Part shown: piece by piece, positions 34,201-45,905 of the stretch | How the letters are laid out: each line of letters starts with the position of its first letter | How positions within the stretch are numbered: the stretch's first letter is position 1 | The notes under the pieces: model-generated | Databases searched by the model: none | Seen by the model: only the letters and a program-made list of their open reading frames with translations | What the model was told of the DNA's origin: nothing | Program-made: the position numbers and the translations under genes | Assembly (NCBI GenBank): GCA_015698045.1 | Contig: BLAL01000060.1 | Location: 932,501 to 996,500 of the forward strand | Origin: Rhizophagus clarus | Lineage: Eukaryota; Glomeromycota; Glomeromycetes; Glomerales; Glomeraceae | Length of the DNA: 64,000 nucleotides | Direction: 5' to 3'

Positions 34201-35857
34201 GCTATAAAAAAAAAATTTTTAAAATAGCTTCGCAAGACAGATCTCACCATTTTTGTCAGTAAAACTTCGAAATTCGAAAACTTCCTAATTTCTCGTTCAT
34301 CCTGCACTTTAAAACCATAAGTAAAAAATTTTTGTTTGAATCCAGAATTTGTACCTTTAGCATTCTGCCAAACATTGGAAAACTTGTCTTAAAGACTTCG
34401 AACCTTATAAAGAAACAGTATTTTTTATTTTTTTTTTTTAAAAAAAATTATTCTTAAAGTCCGAGTATCTGACAAGCTTAGAAGCTTAAATAAAAATCCA
34501 TTAAAAATTTATTTTTTTTTTCTTTGGTATCTTTAAACAAATTAATTTTTTTAAGGTGTTAAAAAATTATTTCTTTAAAAGTGTTATAAAATTATTTCTT
34601 TGAAGTGATAGAAAAAAATTGTTTCTTTAAAAAAGTTTAAAAAATTAGTGATGTAAAGTTTATCAAAATAAATATGCAAAGTTTATCAAATTAAAGAAGA
34701 AAATTGTGAAAATCTTTAAAGATTTTTGTACGAAGTATTTTTGAAAATCTGCAATTTTGAAGATTATCACAAATTTTTCATAAAAAAATCTTTGAAAAAA
34801 TAAAAAAAATAATTTCTGTAGTATTGCGCAGATTCTTAACAAAAATTGCATAAAAAAATGTGGCAATCTGCTAAAATCACAGATCACCGCAGATCTGAAC
34901 TGATATAACTTTCCCGATGTTAAACTATAAACACGTTTCTTTGTCACATAGGTCTTAATAAATAATAGTTATAGATGGATAGCAGATGGATGGATGGATG
35001 AGAATGATAATATATAGATAGATATTAGATAGAATTTTATATATATAATATGTAACTATTAATAAAATGTTGCTATAAATAAATGTTAATAAAACTACTA
35101 TTATTCAGCCTTAAAAAACCTCTAATTTGACCTATTTATTAATAATATTCAGGTTACATATAGTAATCAAATATCAGGTCAAATATATATGTAATAATGT
35201 CCTAATATAGGTTGAATTTTCTTTCCAAATTTGAGATGATTAGCACCTTAAATATGCCAAAAAAATTGGCCTCAATTTGACATAGATTAGATTGTCATTC
35301 AATCTATATTTAATCTAGACAAATTTAGGCTGAATTGTTTTTTTTTGATTAGTGATAAATATCAAAACATCTATAAGCCATAGTATACTATATTATATAT
35401 GATGCAATACAGTAATGTTTTATATATAACTTATGCTATATTACACTTAGAATTGTGAAACAACTACTGTTGGATTTGTCTCATCTGACTAGCTATATTT
35501 TATCTTTCTGTAATCACTGAGTGCAAAGTTATTTAGTAAAACATTTTTTTATATATAAAATAATAATTATTATTAATCTTTAACAATTAATTATTTTTAA
35601 TCTACAAATCTAATCATTGTGAAATTTTTTTAAAAAATTCGCTTATTAAAAAATTATAATAATTTTTTTAATATTTTATAATTATATTAGTATTAATTTT
35701 ATAATTTTATATATATTAATATAATAATTACTAAATATACTATTTAAATAAAATTAATTAATAAACTATTAAAATAATATTTTTTTTAATAATTTGGAAC
35801 ATTTAATATTTATCTATTATTTAATTTATAATAAAATATATAATTAATTTTTTGTAA
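34201..35857. other. AT-rich region with element remnants
   Basis: Bases 34440-34660 carry repeated TTTCTTTAAAAGTGTT-like words. Bases 34950-35110 (GGATGGATGGATG, then TAATATATAGATA and AATAAAACTACTATTATTCA) match 47060-47215 in CACTA-like element 2, so this is a related element. Bases 35110-35857 are plain AT-rich. No gene is seen. Confidence 0.5.
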
Positions 35858-37746
35858 CAATCAATTCTTTCCACTAACGTGCTGAACTAAAATTCTGCGA
35901 AAAATTTTTTCAAAATTTTTATTTTTCAACACGTTTTTTGAAACCAAAATACATACAGACATGGCTTCTTTATTAGAAACATGCTCATACAATACATACG
36001 ATGAATTCATTTCACACTTTATTAAAATGTTTTTTAGTTCTCTCAAAAGCTCGTACGCTATAAACTCACACTTTATGCTCAATAAGACTGGAGTCAACGA
36101 GCTCAAAAAACTGAGACAAAGAGGGTTTTTTGAAAAGACAGAAGCTTTAAAACCTCTTATAACACAGGCCATACAACACCACCTCAACGAAGATATAGCG
36201 ACTGTTATATGTACTTACCTTTACGGCGCTCTCGCTAATGCTAGATCGAAATACTCTCAAAAGCTAGAGCCTCCAAAAATAGGGACATAAACAACGCATC
36301 CTATATCCCAAAATTGGCCATCACACAAGAGATGGATATAGACATTTCATCACCTGCACAGCACCAATCAAATCCTGTCACACCACTAACACATGCCGAG
36401 CTGACTCCTAAAGGCAAAGGCAAGAAGAAGAATAAAAACAAGAATAACCCCACCGTAGACCTGAACTTTGCAGGTTCATGGGACAAGAAGCCTGCCCAAA
36501 CTGCCTCTTCTTCAACACAACCACTTCCCCGCCTAAGGACTCTGCTCACAACATGGCGTTATCCTTCGCAGCACCTATACCAGATTTGTATGACATAGGA
36601 AGTAAAAAACAAAAAACGCTAGAGCAGGATGCGACTCATATAATCACTGGATATCAAGCTCCCCAGAGTGCAAATTCATTTGTGATATCCTCATATATGA
36701 TGTACCAGTGAAGTGGGATAACTACACACTTCTCAAACACCTATCCATTTGGAAAAATGTTATATCGATCAGTCTCAAGCGTCAGCATAAATATATGACT
36801 GTTCGATGCAGATTAGTTATTTCTAAATTCTTTAGGAAATATGAATCACAATAGATGGTTCCACTTGCCAGCATTTCCACTAGATAGTTTCTTGCGTCAT
36901 AGTCGTTCAAAGAATAAAAGGAACAAGAGCGATTCCAGGTTGTGATCTTTGACCCTCCTGCATCAATGACCATGGTCTCTCTGGTAAAACCCTAACATGA
37001 AGCATTTCTAAGTGAATTGAACATTAAAATGCTCAAGGAAATTAAGTTTGCGAATAGTAAACAGAAAATAGTCAGCTATTTCGAGACTTGGAGCACTTAC
37101 ATAAGTGTATTAATAGTCTGACTTTTTGGTTTGGTGTCAATGTTTCATAGTGTAAATACCTGCCGTTAACCATTCTTAACAAGAAGAAGAAGAAACAGGA
37201 CCAGGACTCAAATTCAGCTAAGCGATCCAAGAAGAATCCAGTTCCCGCAATAAACTCTTCCTCTAAGAATTCGCAAAGTCTCCAGCATCTGGGACTAATC
37301 GGACCCCACTAAGAAGTTCAAGGTTAAAAAACTCGCAATCTAACCAGCAGACAACTTTAACTCCCATTTCTTTACAATCTAAAACAAAGCAGAACAATCA
37401 TGAAAGCTCCAAGATCTCCAAGAAACAACTATATGCAAAAAATTATCAAAATGCAGGAGATATTAAAGCGGATGGTAGCAGGTAAAATACAAACTTAAAG
37501 TAATTGTTGAATTTGTAGCTTAGATTTTCATCCAGTTGTAGCAGAATTTTTTCTTTTTTACTTTCACATTTTCCTTTTATCTTTTAATATTTTGCACTAA
37601 TAGTTTAAGCAGATGTTTAGACTGATCCTTGGGCTGGGAGCATAGTTTTTGACAAATAGTGATGTATATCACATCCTCATTTCTCTTAATAAACGTATGT
37701 GGCTTCAATGCCTTTAAATAAAAAAAAAAAAATTAATTTTTTGTAA
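35842..37746 (+). mobile_element. ORF1-only LINE-type insertion with 16-bp target duplication
   Basis: The insertion (35858-37730) is flanked by identical 16-bp copies AATTAATTTTTTGTAA (35842-35857 and 37731-37746). It ends in AATAAA plus an A-run at about 37717-37730. This is the signature of target-primed reverse transcription. The content is a LINE ORF1-like frame followed by 3' untranslated sequence. No RT or endonuclease is present, so it would need a partner LINE for mobility. It may be an internally deleted LINE or a dedicated non-autonomous element. Confidence 0.85.
35961..37310 (+). pseudogene. LINE ORF1-like protein, frameshifted
   Basis: The start is ATG 35961 (MASLLETCSYNTYDEF), with an open frame to 36290. 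It shifts at about 36270 into AITQEMDIDISSPAQ and a Lys/Asn-rich linker (KGKGKKKNKNKNN). It shifts again near 36510 to SAHNMALSFAAPIPDLYDI, and near 36690 to YDVPVKWDNYTLLKHL, IWKNVISISLKRQHKYMTVR and KFFRKYESQ followed by a stop. A Lys-rich tail (KKKKKQDQDSNSAKRSKKN) lies near 37180. The xWDNYxLLxxL...ISISxKxQxKY block looks like an RRM-like region of fungal LINE ORF1 proteins. That is a family resemblance from memory, not a search result. It differs from the LINE at 1-7.3 kb. Confidence 0.6.
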
Positions 37747-38759
37747 AATGCTAAATTTATTAAAAAATATAAAAATCACAAAAGTAATGCATCCTATTTT
37801 TTGATGAAATGTGATGTACATAAAAAATCAACCAATTGATTTATATTAAATTTTAGCATATTCTGGTATTTTACATATTAAATAATAATCTACATTTTAA
37901 ATTTTATTTTGATTGGCTTTAATTTTGACATTAATACATCACTAATCAAAATCAATTCTATCAGATACATATCAGAGACTTATATATCGGTAACTAATCA
38001 GATAAATATCAGGTATTTTTACATATTGAGTACCTGATTTATTACACTTCAAAATATGCCTAATTATCAAGACCCCAATATTTAAATTATTGGTCACCGA
38101 TATGTTATTTAATATATATCAGGCACAGTTCTATCTTACATATATCAGGTACCCGATATGTGATACAAATTTTAATATGTTAGATTTCATATTATAATAC
38201 ATATTAAGAAATTTTTTAGTTTACTTTTTTTATAGATTTTTCTTTTTAATTTGTTTAATGTAGTTAAAAAATTTTATTGTTTTATTTGTTGAATGCATTA
38301 TCAAGTTATAAATTTTTTGTAAAGTGTTTAAAAGTATAATTATTATTGTTAATATTTTTATTTTATTACGTATTTTATATTTTATTACAATAAATTAATA
38401 AAAAAGTTAAATATTTATAATACAAGTTTAAGAAAAGTTTGCTTGAACTTTTCTTAATCATGATTACGTTAAGATTAAAGATGCATGTCGTAAATAAAGA
38501 ATTTCGACATGTCAAAAATGTCAAAAAAAAAATAAACAATTCGTCAATGCAAATCAAAATGGCAAAAAGCCGAAATAAATTCATCAAGTCGAAATTGGCG
38601 AAATTGTCAAAATAATGATTGGCTGCAGATCATCATTTTTTTGTGATGTAATGATGTGGCTGGCAAAATTGAATATAAATAAACACGTCATAAAATCAAA
38701 AAAAATATTTTTCTTCTTGATTTCACATGAAATATTATCAAGTATTTCTTTGTTTGAAA

Positions 38760-41460
38760 ATGTCAAAAACACCTTCCGCTATTCTCAATTCAAAGATTCG
38801 TGAAAAAAAAGCTTTTTTACCTGACGATGTTGAAAATTCAGTTTCAATAGCGCTTTCATATATTTGGACAGTAACAAATAAAAAAATTGATTCGTGTATT
38901 TTCGAACAAGATAAAGTGAGAATAATATTTAAGAAGAATGAAGGTCGTACGTATATTGACTTACAAGAGTTGTCATTAAGTTTTACGTTCATCAATAAGG
39001 TATAAGATTTCCTCATTTTTGGACAACTTTGTCCACTTTTTCCTTTTGGATAATTTTGTCCACTTTTTTATCGGGTTTGAACAATTTTGTCAACTTTTTT
39101 ATCGGGTTTGGTCACTTTTTACAGGTTTGGACAATTTTGTCCAATTTTTTTCGTTCTTGGTCATTCATTTCTATCCACTTTTTTTCATTTCTGGACAATT
39201 TTGTCCACTTTTTTTTTTTATTTTGGACAATTTTGTCCACTTTTTTGTCAGGTTTGGTCACTTTTCTACGGGCAATTTTGTCCACTTTTTTTTTATTTTG
39301 GACAATTTTGTCTACTTTTTTTTTTATTTTTGGACAATTTTGTTCACTTTTTTGTCAGGTTTGGTCACTTTTCTACGGGCAATTTTGTCCACTTTTTTTT
39401 TTTATTTTGGACAATTTTGTCCACTTTTTTTTTTATTTTTGGATAATTTTGTCCACTTTTTTGTCGGGTTTGATCACTTTTCTATGGGCAATTTTGTCCA
39501 CTTTTTTTCGTTCTTGATCATTCATCTCTGATCTCTGTCCACTTTTTTTTCATTTCTGGACAACTTTGTCCTTTATTTTTGGACAATTTTGTCCATTTTT
39601 CCCTTGGTATTAGAACAATTACATTTTTTCTGAATAAAATATTTTACTTTTTTAGGATAGTTTGACTGAACTCGAGAATTACAAGAATCTATATGAACTA
39701 TACAAAAGTAAATATGATTCAGTATTGAATAATAATGCTAAATTACAGGTAAATATAAGAATGATGTTTGGTTTTTAATTTATATATAAAATTTATATCT
39801 TACTTTTTTTATTACTTAATTTCTGATAATAGAACGAATTGCAAAAGTACTCTATTCTTAGTAACGCCAGAAAATATGCGTTCAGTTAGTGTTGGTACAG
39901 CTGATACTATAATTTCAGATATGGATGAACCATTAAAACAATTGTTACAGTATTCAACACCTAAACATTTACCTGAATCTACAACATCAACTCTCTACTC
40001 AACATTATATCATGAAATTAATGACTCAGAACTTGCCCGTGCTCTGAACTGTGATTTAGCTTTAAATCACCTCACAACTCTTGATACACCGTCAAAAATT
40101 TGGTCAAATCTAAATAATCGTTGCATTGAAAAATTTGGCAGCCAAAATTGCATAAAAAATAATGCTACCATTTCAAATATAACATGGGCCAAAACAACAT
40201 TGTCAGGTTACCGCAACTGGAACATGATGCGAAATTATTATGATGATATTGATAAGTGGATAGTAAAAATTAATAACTTCTGTAAGTAAAATTTATCAAA
40301 TAAAATTGTTCTTGATTACAAAATCTTATAATTATTCACATCTAAATTTTATAGGTTTTGTTGAAGATGAGGTTAATGATTCTCAGCCTATAAGTAAGAA
40401 ATCAAGTAAACATGAAAGTACCAAATTAAAATTACCTTTACAAGCGCTACTAGCAAGTACCAAATTGAATCCACCTTCACAATCGCCACTAGCAGCTGAT
40501 GAAAGTACCGAATCTAATGAAAGTACCAGATTGAATCTACCTCCATCAACAAAAATACCAACAAAAAAGCTACTAGCAAAATCACAAGTAAAATCACCTA
40601 CATTAAAGTCAGTAGAAAAAGTACCAAATGTGGAAGTGGCAGAAGTAGTAGAATCACCAACTTCAGAGACATTAATCTCAGAAGTAGCAGATGAATCTCG
40701 AGTAGTACATACATCAATATCAAAAGCATTAACAAAAAAACGTAAGCATGAGTGTGTTGAAGTTTCAGTTTCTTTAGAAGAGGATAGTGAAAGTGATCAT
40801 GATGATGATGATGATGATGAAGCTATTGTAAATGAAGAGTTAAATTCTACTCAGATGCTTTTGTTTAGTAAGGGAAGGAAACTATGTGAAATTTTGCTGG
40901 CAAATGATGAACATTTCGTTGCCTCAGAAAAATCAAAAACTATTGAAATATTTACTGCATTGGCCGAGTTATCAAAATTTGAAACAATTAAAGTAGTTGA
41001 CAAGGAATCTGCTACTAAGAGGATAAATCAATGGAGGAATCAGGAAACGTATTGTGAAAAGCTGCTAATTGCGGCTGAATCTTTTAACTTATTGCATTTG
41101 GCGTCGTTAGTCTAAATTTATGATGATCTTACAAAGCTCAGTTCAGAATTAGAAGTTAAAAATGTAAAATATTGGGTTATTTCGTTCATGCGATTTATAC
41201 TTAAAATTGGCAGAAAAACCAAACAAAGAAATAGGCTGGGTTGCGATAGGTTACGTAGGTTATTTAATGAAGGAATAACAGCTGCGCAACTTGCGCAAGC
41301 AGGTTGTCACAAATGTGATTTTTTTGTTACAAAAGAAAATTACAAAATATTTTTATCACAAATTCCTTCTTTACAAACTCGCTGATCAATTACTTTGAGC
41401 ATGTCAGTTGAACGTATATCAGAAATTATTGAGCCAAAACAAAAGTATTTTAAAGCATAA
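38760..41460 (+). pseudogene. hAT accessory gene, multi-exon, unknown function
   Basis: Predicted exons are 38760-38999 (MSKTPSAILNSKIREKKAFL), 39656-39748 (DSLTELENYKNLYELYKS, coiled-coil-like), about 39833-40281 and 40355-41460. Introns are GT...AG. The first intron is unusually long (656 bp) because it holds a palindrome array. Exon 3 needs a frame change near 39840-39890, then reads VSVGTADTIISDMDEP. Exon 4 is Ser/Lys-rich with an acidic block ([16 protein letters not shown]) and a C-terminal region ([37 protein letters not shown]). TAA at 41113 and TGA at 41383 interrupt a frame that continues to TAA 41458. There is no recognised domain. By position it may help transposition or regulate it. 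Confidence 0.55.
39010..39605. repeat. GGACAATTTTGTCC palindrome array in an intron
   Basis: More than a dozen copies of TTTGGACAATTTTGTCCACT or close variants (GGACAACTTTGTCC, GGATAATTTTGTCC, GGGCAATTTTGTCC) occur, spaced about 25-45 bp apart, with T-runs between. The array fills most of the first predicted intron of the accessory gene. All three forward frames stay open because the unit lacks stops, which creates spurious overlapping frames of up to 170 codons. Confidence 0.88.
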
Positions 41461-41624
41461 TTAAATTATAAAATGTAAATGTAAAGTTATATGCATTAGA
41501 ATATAAAATGCAAATTGCAATATTTTTTTTATAGCAATTAAAAATAGTTTTATTTTGACAAATTTATCCAATAATATATATTATATGTATGCTATAACTT
41601 AGTAATTTTATTCAGAAAGTGGAC

Positions 41625-41935
41625 AAAATTGTCCAAAAAGACATTATGCTACTGATAAATTAAGTAATTTTATAATAAGATCAATTTTATAATAGGCGAC
41701 GCATTTAGAATTAGTAGTACAAACGCGTAATAATTAGAGTGGACAAAATTGTCCAAAAAGCCATTATGCTATAATAAGATCGTGTTTAGGATTAGTAGTA
41801 CAAAACGCGTAATAATTAGAGTGGACAAAATTGTCCAAAAAGCCATTATGCTATAATAAGATCAATTTCATAGCGTTTAGGATTAGTAGTACAAAACACG
41901 TAATTAATAAGAATGAACAAAATTGTCCAAAAAAA
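41625..41935. repeat. GGACAAAATTGTCC palindromes before the transposase gene
   Basis: Four copies of GTGGACAAAATTGTCCAAAA lie at about 41629, 41740, 41820 and 41913 (the last is GAACAAAATTGTCC). They sit in units that also repeat CATTATGCTA and TTAGGATTAGTAGTACAAA. They sit directly upstream of the transposase start and could be an operator-like or binding array. Confidence 0.8.
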
Positions 41936-42024
41936 AGTTTTTGAAAACGCGCAAACTCTTTTTAATTTCTTTAATTTTTTTATTTCAGATATATATATAT
42001 TTTTTTCTTCTAGTCTCACATAAA

Positions 42025-44434
42025 ATGGATTTGCCTTTCGAACTTAAGCTTCTCAAAAGAGGTAGACCAAAAGACGACGTATGGCAATATTATTTAGAAG
42101 GGGAACATGATTCACAGGGATACGTGAGTGCTGTATGCACTTATGGGGCGAAACTTCTCTTCTTAAGGGTCACCTTGCTAACCATTGTATAAAAGCTCCA
42201 GAAAATGTTATACGAATGTATCAACATAACTTTGAAGAAAACGCCAAAAAAAAAATGAAAATTAATGGCCAATTAACATTAAATGAATTTCATGATAAAG
42301 ATCAGCCACTTCCAAAAGGAAAATCTGATAGAATCGATAAAGCGCTAATGAGATTTTTTATCTGTTGTGATATATCATTTCGAATAGTCGAATCACCATT
42401 TTTTCTGGATTTTCTTCAAGAATTAAATTTGGCATATAACCCTCCTTCTCGTGATATTTTGACAAATCGTTTATTTGAAGAAGAATTAGGATATGTTAAT
42501 TCCAAGGTTTTAAGAGAATTGGAAGCCACAAAAAATTTAACCTTAGGTATTTAAAATTTTGTTTGTTCTCGTTTTTAATATACTTTTTTAATAAATTTTT
42601 TTTATTAGCTTTGGATGGGTGGTCCTCTCCGAATCACCTTTCAATATGGAATTTTACAATCTTGACGCTAACAAATAAAGAATATATTTATCAACTTTTA
42701 GATTTATCTAGTAATTCCCATACAGGTGAATTCATCACAGAAAAAATAGAAGATATTTTAATTCGTGTTGGTGATGAAAAATTTTCTGCTATAGTAAGCA
42801 ATAATGGTTCTAAAAGCACGTGGAATTATTCAAAGCAAGCATCCATACATCGAAGATGTTCGGTGTATTTCACATTGTGTGAACTTAATATCTTGCGATA
42901 TTGTAAAACATCCGTTTGCTGAAAATTTACTAAAAAAAATTAATATATTGGCAAATTTTTTTCGAAACAATGCAATGGCAGGTATGAATTCCCAGATATT
43001 AACAATTTTTTTTTAGTTTAACTTACTCTAATTACTATTTAACTAGGAGCTAAGCTTCGTGAACTTATAAAATCAATGAATGTTAAAGGTGGTGGAATTG
43101 TCCCCTTTTGCAAGACCAGGTGGACTACAGCATTTCAAAGTATTTCAGATATTATAAGGCTAAAAGCTGTTCTTGAAGAAGTATGTAAAAAGTTACAATT
43201 TTAATTACTATTATATATATATCACTTATTCTTTAATCTTTATTACAGTTAGCTAGTAACTATTCAAACATTTTATCAAATGAAAAAATCAAACCAATTA
43301 TTCGTTCATGGAACTTTTTCAATAACTTGAAGGTTCTCGCATTTATTTTAAAATCCCCTTCGTGATACTATACTATTATTAGAAAGAAGTTTAGCTAACT
43401 TAAGTGACTGTTATCTTGGAATGGCTTGTATCACGGCTTTCATGAAAAAATTACCAAGAACCTTTAATCAGGAATTCAAAAATCATTGTATTTCAATGAT
43501 TAATAAAAGACTTGAAGAGTTTGATGATGACAATTATTTACTAGCATTTTTTTTACATCCTCGCTTTCGTTAGTATATTAATTATTTTAATTATTCAATT
43601 TTATTATAAAATATTTAAATAATACTAATTAAATATAATTAATTAGGCACTTACTTAAAATATGGTGTTTGGCAAAGAATAGTGATAATTGCTGGAAAAG
43701 TAGCTAAAAACGCAGAAATGGACTTAGAATGCTCTCGCATACTTTGTTCACAACTTTTAATGTATAAAAATAATGAAAGACCTTTTAACCAACCTTATTC
43801 TAATGGAATTGATGATCCAATCAAATGGTGGACAAGTATGGAACTAGAACCACCCTATCTTCAATCACTCGCATTACGATTATTTTCTATTTGTCCAAAC
43901 TCTACATCATGCGAACGGGGGTTTTCTATGTGTGGCTGGATATGTAATAAAAGACAGCTTCGGCTTGAAGTTGAACGTTTAGAGTCAATAGCAAAGATAA
44001 TATCATATTATCGATCAAACACACATTCAGAATTCGGATTTTATGGAAAAGGTATGAAGAAAGAGTCAGTAAAATTAAGCGATAGTGAAATAAATGCTAT
44101 CGTTAATGATAGTTTAGCAGAACTAGAACCTGAAGAAGAAGACGATGATGTAGAGATCATCAAGAAAATACAAGTTCGAAGAACAACTGATGGACATCCT
44201 ATTTCAAATAACCAAGTTGTAGTATTAATCGAAAATACTATAAATGTATTGCATCAAAACATTATTGATGGTTTGGATAAGGATTTTTTGGAAGATGATA
44301 ATAATTTAATCGAGGATAATTTGAATAATGATGATAACGAAAACAATAATTGCGACAATGAAAATGATAAAGAAGAATCTGGAAGAGGGATTATAAACTA
44401 TAATGTAGAAGATTTGGCAAAAAGAATTTGTTGA
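42025..44434 (+). pseudogene. hAT transposase, five exons, frameshifted
   Basis: Predicted exons are 42025-42546, 42609-42981, 43047-43180, 43249-43568 and 43647-44434, with GT...AG introns of 62-78 bp. Domains in order: a BED-like zinc finger (WQYYLEG, SAVC, GHLANHC), the RNase H-like core start (LDGWSSPNHLSIWNF), the SNNGS position, CISHCVNLI, KTRWTTAFQS, and the hAT C-terminal dimerisation block (ALRLFSICPNSTSCERGFSM, NKRQLRLEVERL). An acidic tail follows (ELEPEEEDDDVE, Asn/Asp-rich). Frame changes occur inside exon 1 (42140-42180, within the zinc finger), exon 2 (about 42805) and exon 4 (about 43363, in a CCCC run). The catalytic second Asp, expected at the DNxS-type motif, reads Asn. This copy is therefore probably inactive. 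Confidence 0.85.
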
Positions 44435-44469
44435 TAAATGACGATATATTTTTTTTTTGGCAATTTTTT

Positions 44470-44655
44470 CTTACTTTTTAGGCAATTTTTTTGGACAATT
44501 TTGTCCAAATTTCATACTTTGTAATTTTTTTAGGTATTTTTTTTTGGACAATTTTATCCAAATTTCGTACTTTTATAATTTTTTAGCGATTTGTCTATTT
44601 TTTTTTTACTTTTTTTTGGACAATTTTGTTCACTTATGGATGATTTTGTTTATTT
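44470..44655. repeat. GGACAATTTTGTCC palindromes downstream of the transposase
   Basis: Three or four copies (TTTGGACAATTTTGTCCAAA, GGACAATTTTATCC, GGACAATTTTGTTC) follow the transposase stop codon in a T-rich tract. This is the same motif as the intronic array, so it brackets both genes. Confidence 0.75.
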
Positions 44656-44769
44656 TTTTCACTAAATAAATAAGAATTTTTGCTTTAAATAAAACATTAA
44701 CTAATTATTTTTATTTAAATTTACATATTCATTTATTTACAATATCAATTTTGAATACTCAGTTTTTCA

Positions 44770-45080
44770 TTTTGACAATTTTAACAATTCGACAATTCTA
44801 AAAATTTCGACATGTCGAAATTAATTTCGTACAGTTTGTACATTTCGACAATTTTAACAATTCGACAATTCTAAAAATTTTGACATGTCAAAATTAATTT
44901 CATACAGTTTGTACATTTTGACAATTTCGTCAATTCGACATGTCAAAATTATTTTGACAATTCCGACTATTTCGATATTTCAATAATTTCTACATGTCAA
45001 AATTATTTTGGCATTTCGGCATTTTGACAGATTTTAATTTTGACATTTCGGCATTGACCTTTACCATTTCGGCTGGTAAC
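44770..45080. repeat. TTTCGACATGTCGAAA subterminal palindromes
   Basis: Copies of TTCGACATGTCGAAATTA, TTTTGACATGTCAAAATTA and TTCGACAATT lie every 20-60 bp up to the hAT right end. The left end has one clear copy (TTTCGACATGTCAAAA near 38502) and several half-sites. hAT transposases are known to bind subterminal repeats. Confidence 0.75.
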
Positions 45081-45092
45081 TTTAGTTAAGAT

Positions 45093-45905
45093 CAAGAGGA
45101 ATAAAGGAAACTGCAACCTAAAATAAAAAAAGAAATGTTAAAACTGTTTCTTTAATATTCAAAAAATATCCCTCCCTCCCTTCTTACATTTCAAGTCTGA
45201 TTTATCCAAGAAGTCTGGCAATCTGAAAAAAATAAAGAAAGAAATGTTAGTAACGTTTCTTTAATATTAAAAAAAAAATTTTCCACCTTTTCTAACTTAC
45301 ATTCCCAAGTCTGGTTTATCCAAGAAGGCCAGCAACCCAAAAAAAAACAAATAAAGAAATGTTAGTAACATTTCTTTAATATTAAAAAAAATCTCCTGCC
45401 CTTTTTAACTTACATTCCCAAATCCAGTTCATCCAAGAAGACCGGTAACCTAAAAAAAATAAAGAAAGAAACGTTAGTAATGTTTTTCTAATATTAAAAA
45501 AAATCCCCTCCCTTTTTAACTTACATTTTCAAGTCCAGTTCGTCCAAGAAGTCTGGCAACCTAAAAAAACAAAGAAAGAAACATTAGTAACGTTTCTTTA
45601 ATATTAAAAAAAAAATTTTCTGTCCTTTTTAATTTACATTTCCAAGTCCAGTTCGTCCAAGAAGGCTGGTAACCTAAAAAAAATAAAGAAAGAAATATTA
45701 ATAATGTTTCTCTAATATTAAAAAAAAATCCTCCACCCTTTTTAACTTACATTTCTCAAGTCCAGTTCATCCAAGAAGTCCAGCAACCTAAAAAAACAAG
45801 AAAGAAATGTTAGTAACGTTTCTTTAATATTAAAAAAAAATTTTCCCATCCTTTCCAACTTACATTCCAAGTTTGAAAGTCTGACAATCTAAAAAAAAAA
45901 ATAAA
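45093..45905 (-). repeat. Core array E: 36-bp splice-bracketed cores
   Basis: Eight units occur. Core lengths read on the minus strand are about 35, 36, 36, 36, 36, 37 and 25, plus one with a damaged acceptor (TTTGGG instead of TTTTAG). The five 36-bp class cores encode, in one phase, LLAFLDKPDLG, LPVFLDELDLG, LPDFLDELDLK, LPAFLDELDLE and similar. Donor GTAAGTT or GTAAGAAGG follows each. Spacers carry GAAACGTTACTAACATTTC-type hairpins. This is the sister of array C. Confidence 0.82.

Larger units (their letters stand above)
38468..45092 (+). mobile_element. hAT transposon, 6.6 kb, 8-bp target duplication
   Basis: The element is 38476-45084 (6609 bp). It is flanked by GTTAAGAT at 38468-38475 and 45085-45092. 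Termini TAAAGATGCATGTCG and TAAAGTTACCAGCCG agree with the hAT start pattern (T-A-R-x-G). The empty site is visible in CACTA-like element 1 (ACGTTAGGATCAAGAGG near 24170). The element encodes a hAT transposase (42025-44434) and an upstream accessory gene (38760-41460), both on the plus strand. It carries two families of palindromes: TTTCGACATGTCGAAA near the ends and GGACAATTTTGTCC internally. Confidence 0.93.

Noticed and set aside
36301..36549. Minus-strand frame opposite the LINE ORF1-like gene
   Set aside because: It is antisense to a frame with clear ORF1-like content and Lys codons. It is a shadow.
39019..39531. Three overlapping forward frames of 119-170 codons
   Set aside because: They exist only because the repeated GGACAATTTTGTCCACTTTTTT unit contains no stop in any frame. 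The protein is a Phe/Leu/Ser repeat and the tract lies inside a predicted intron.
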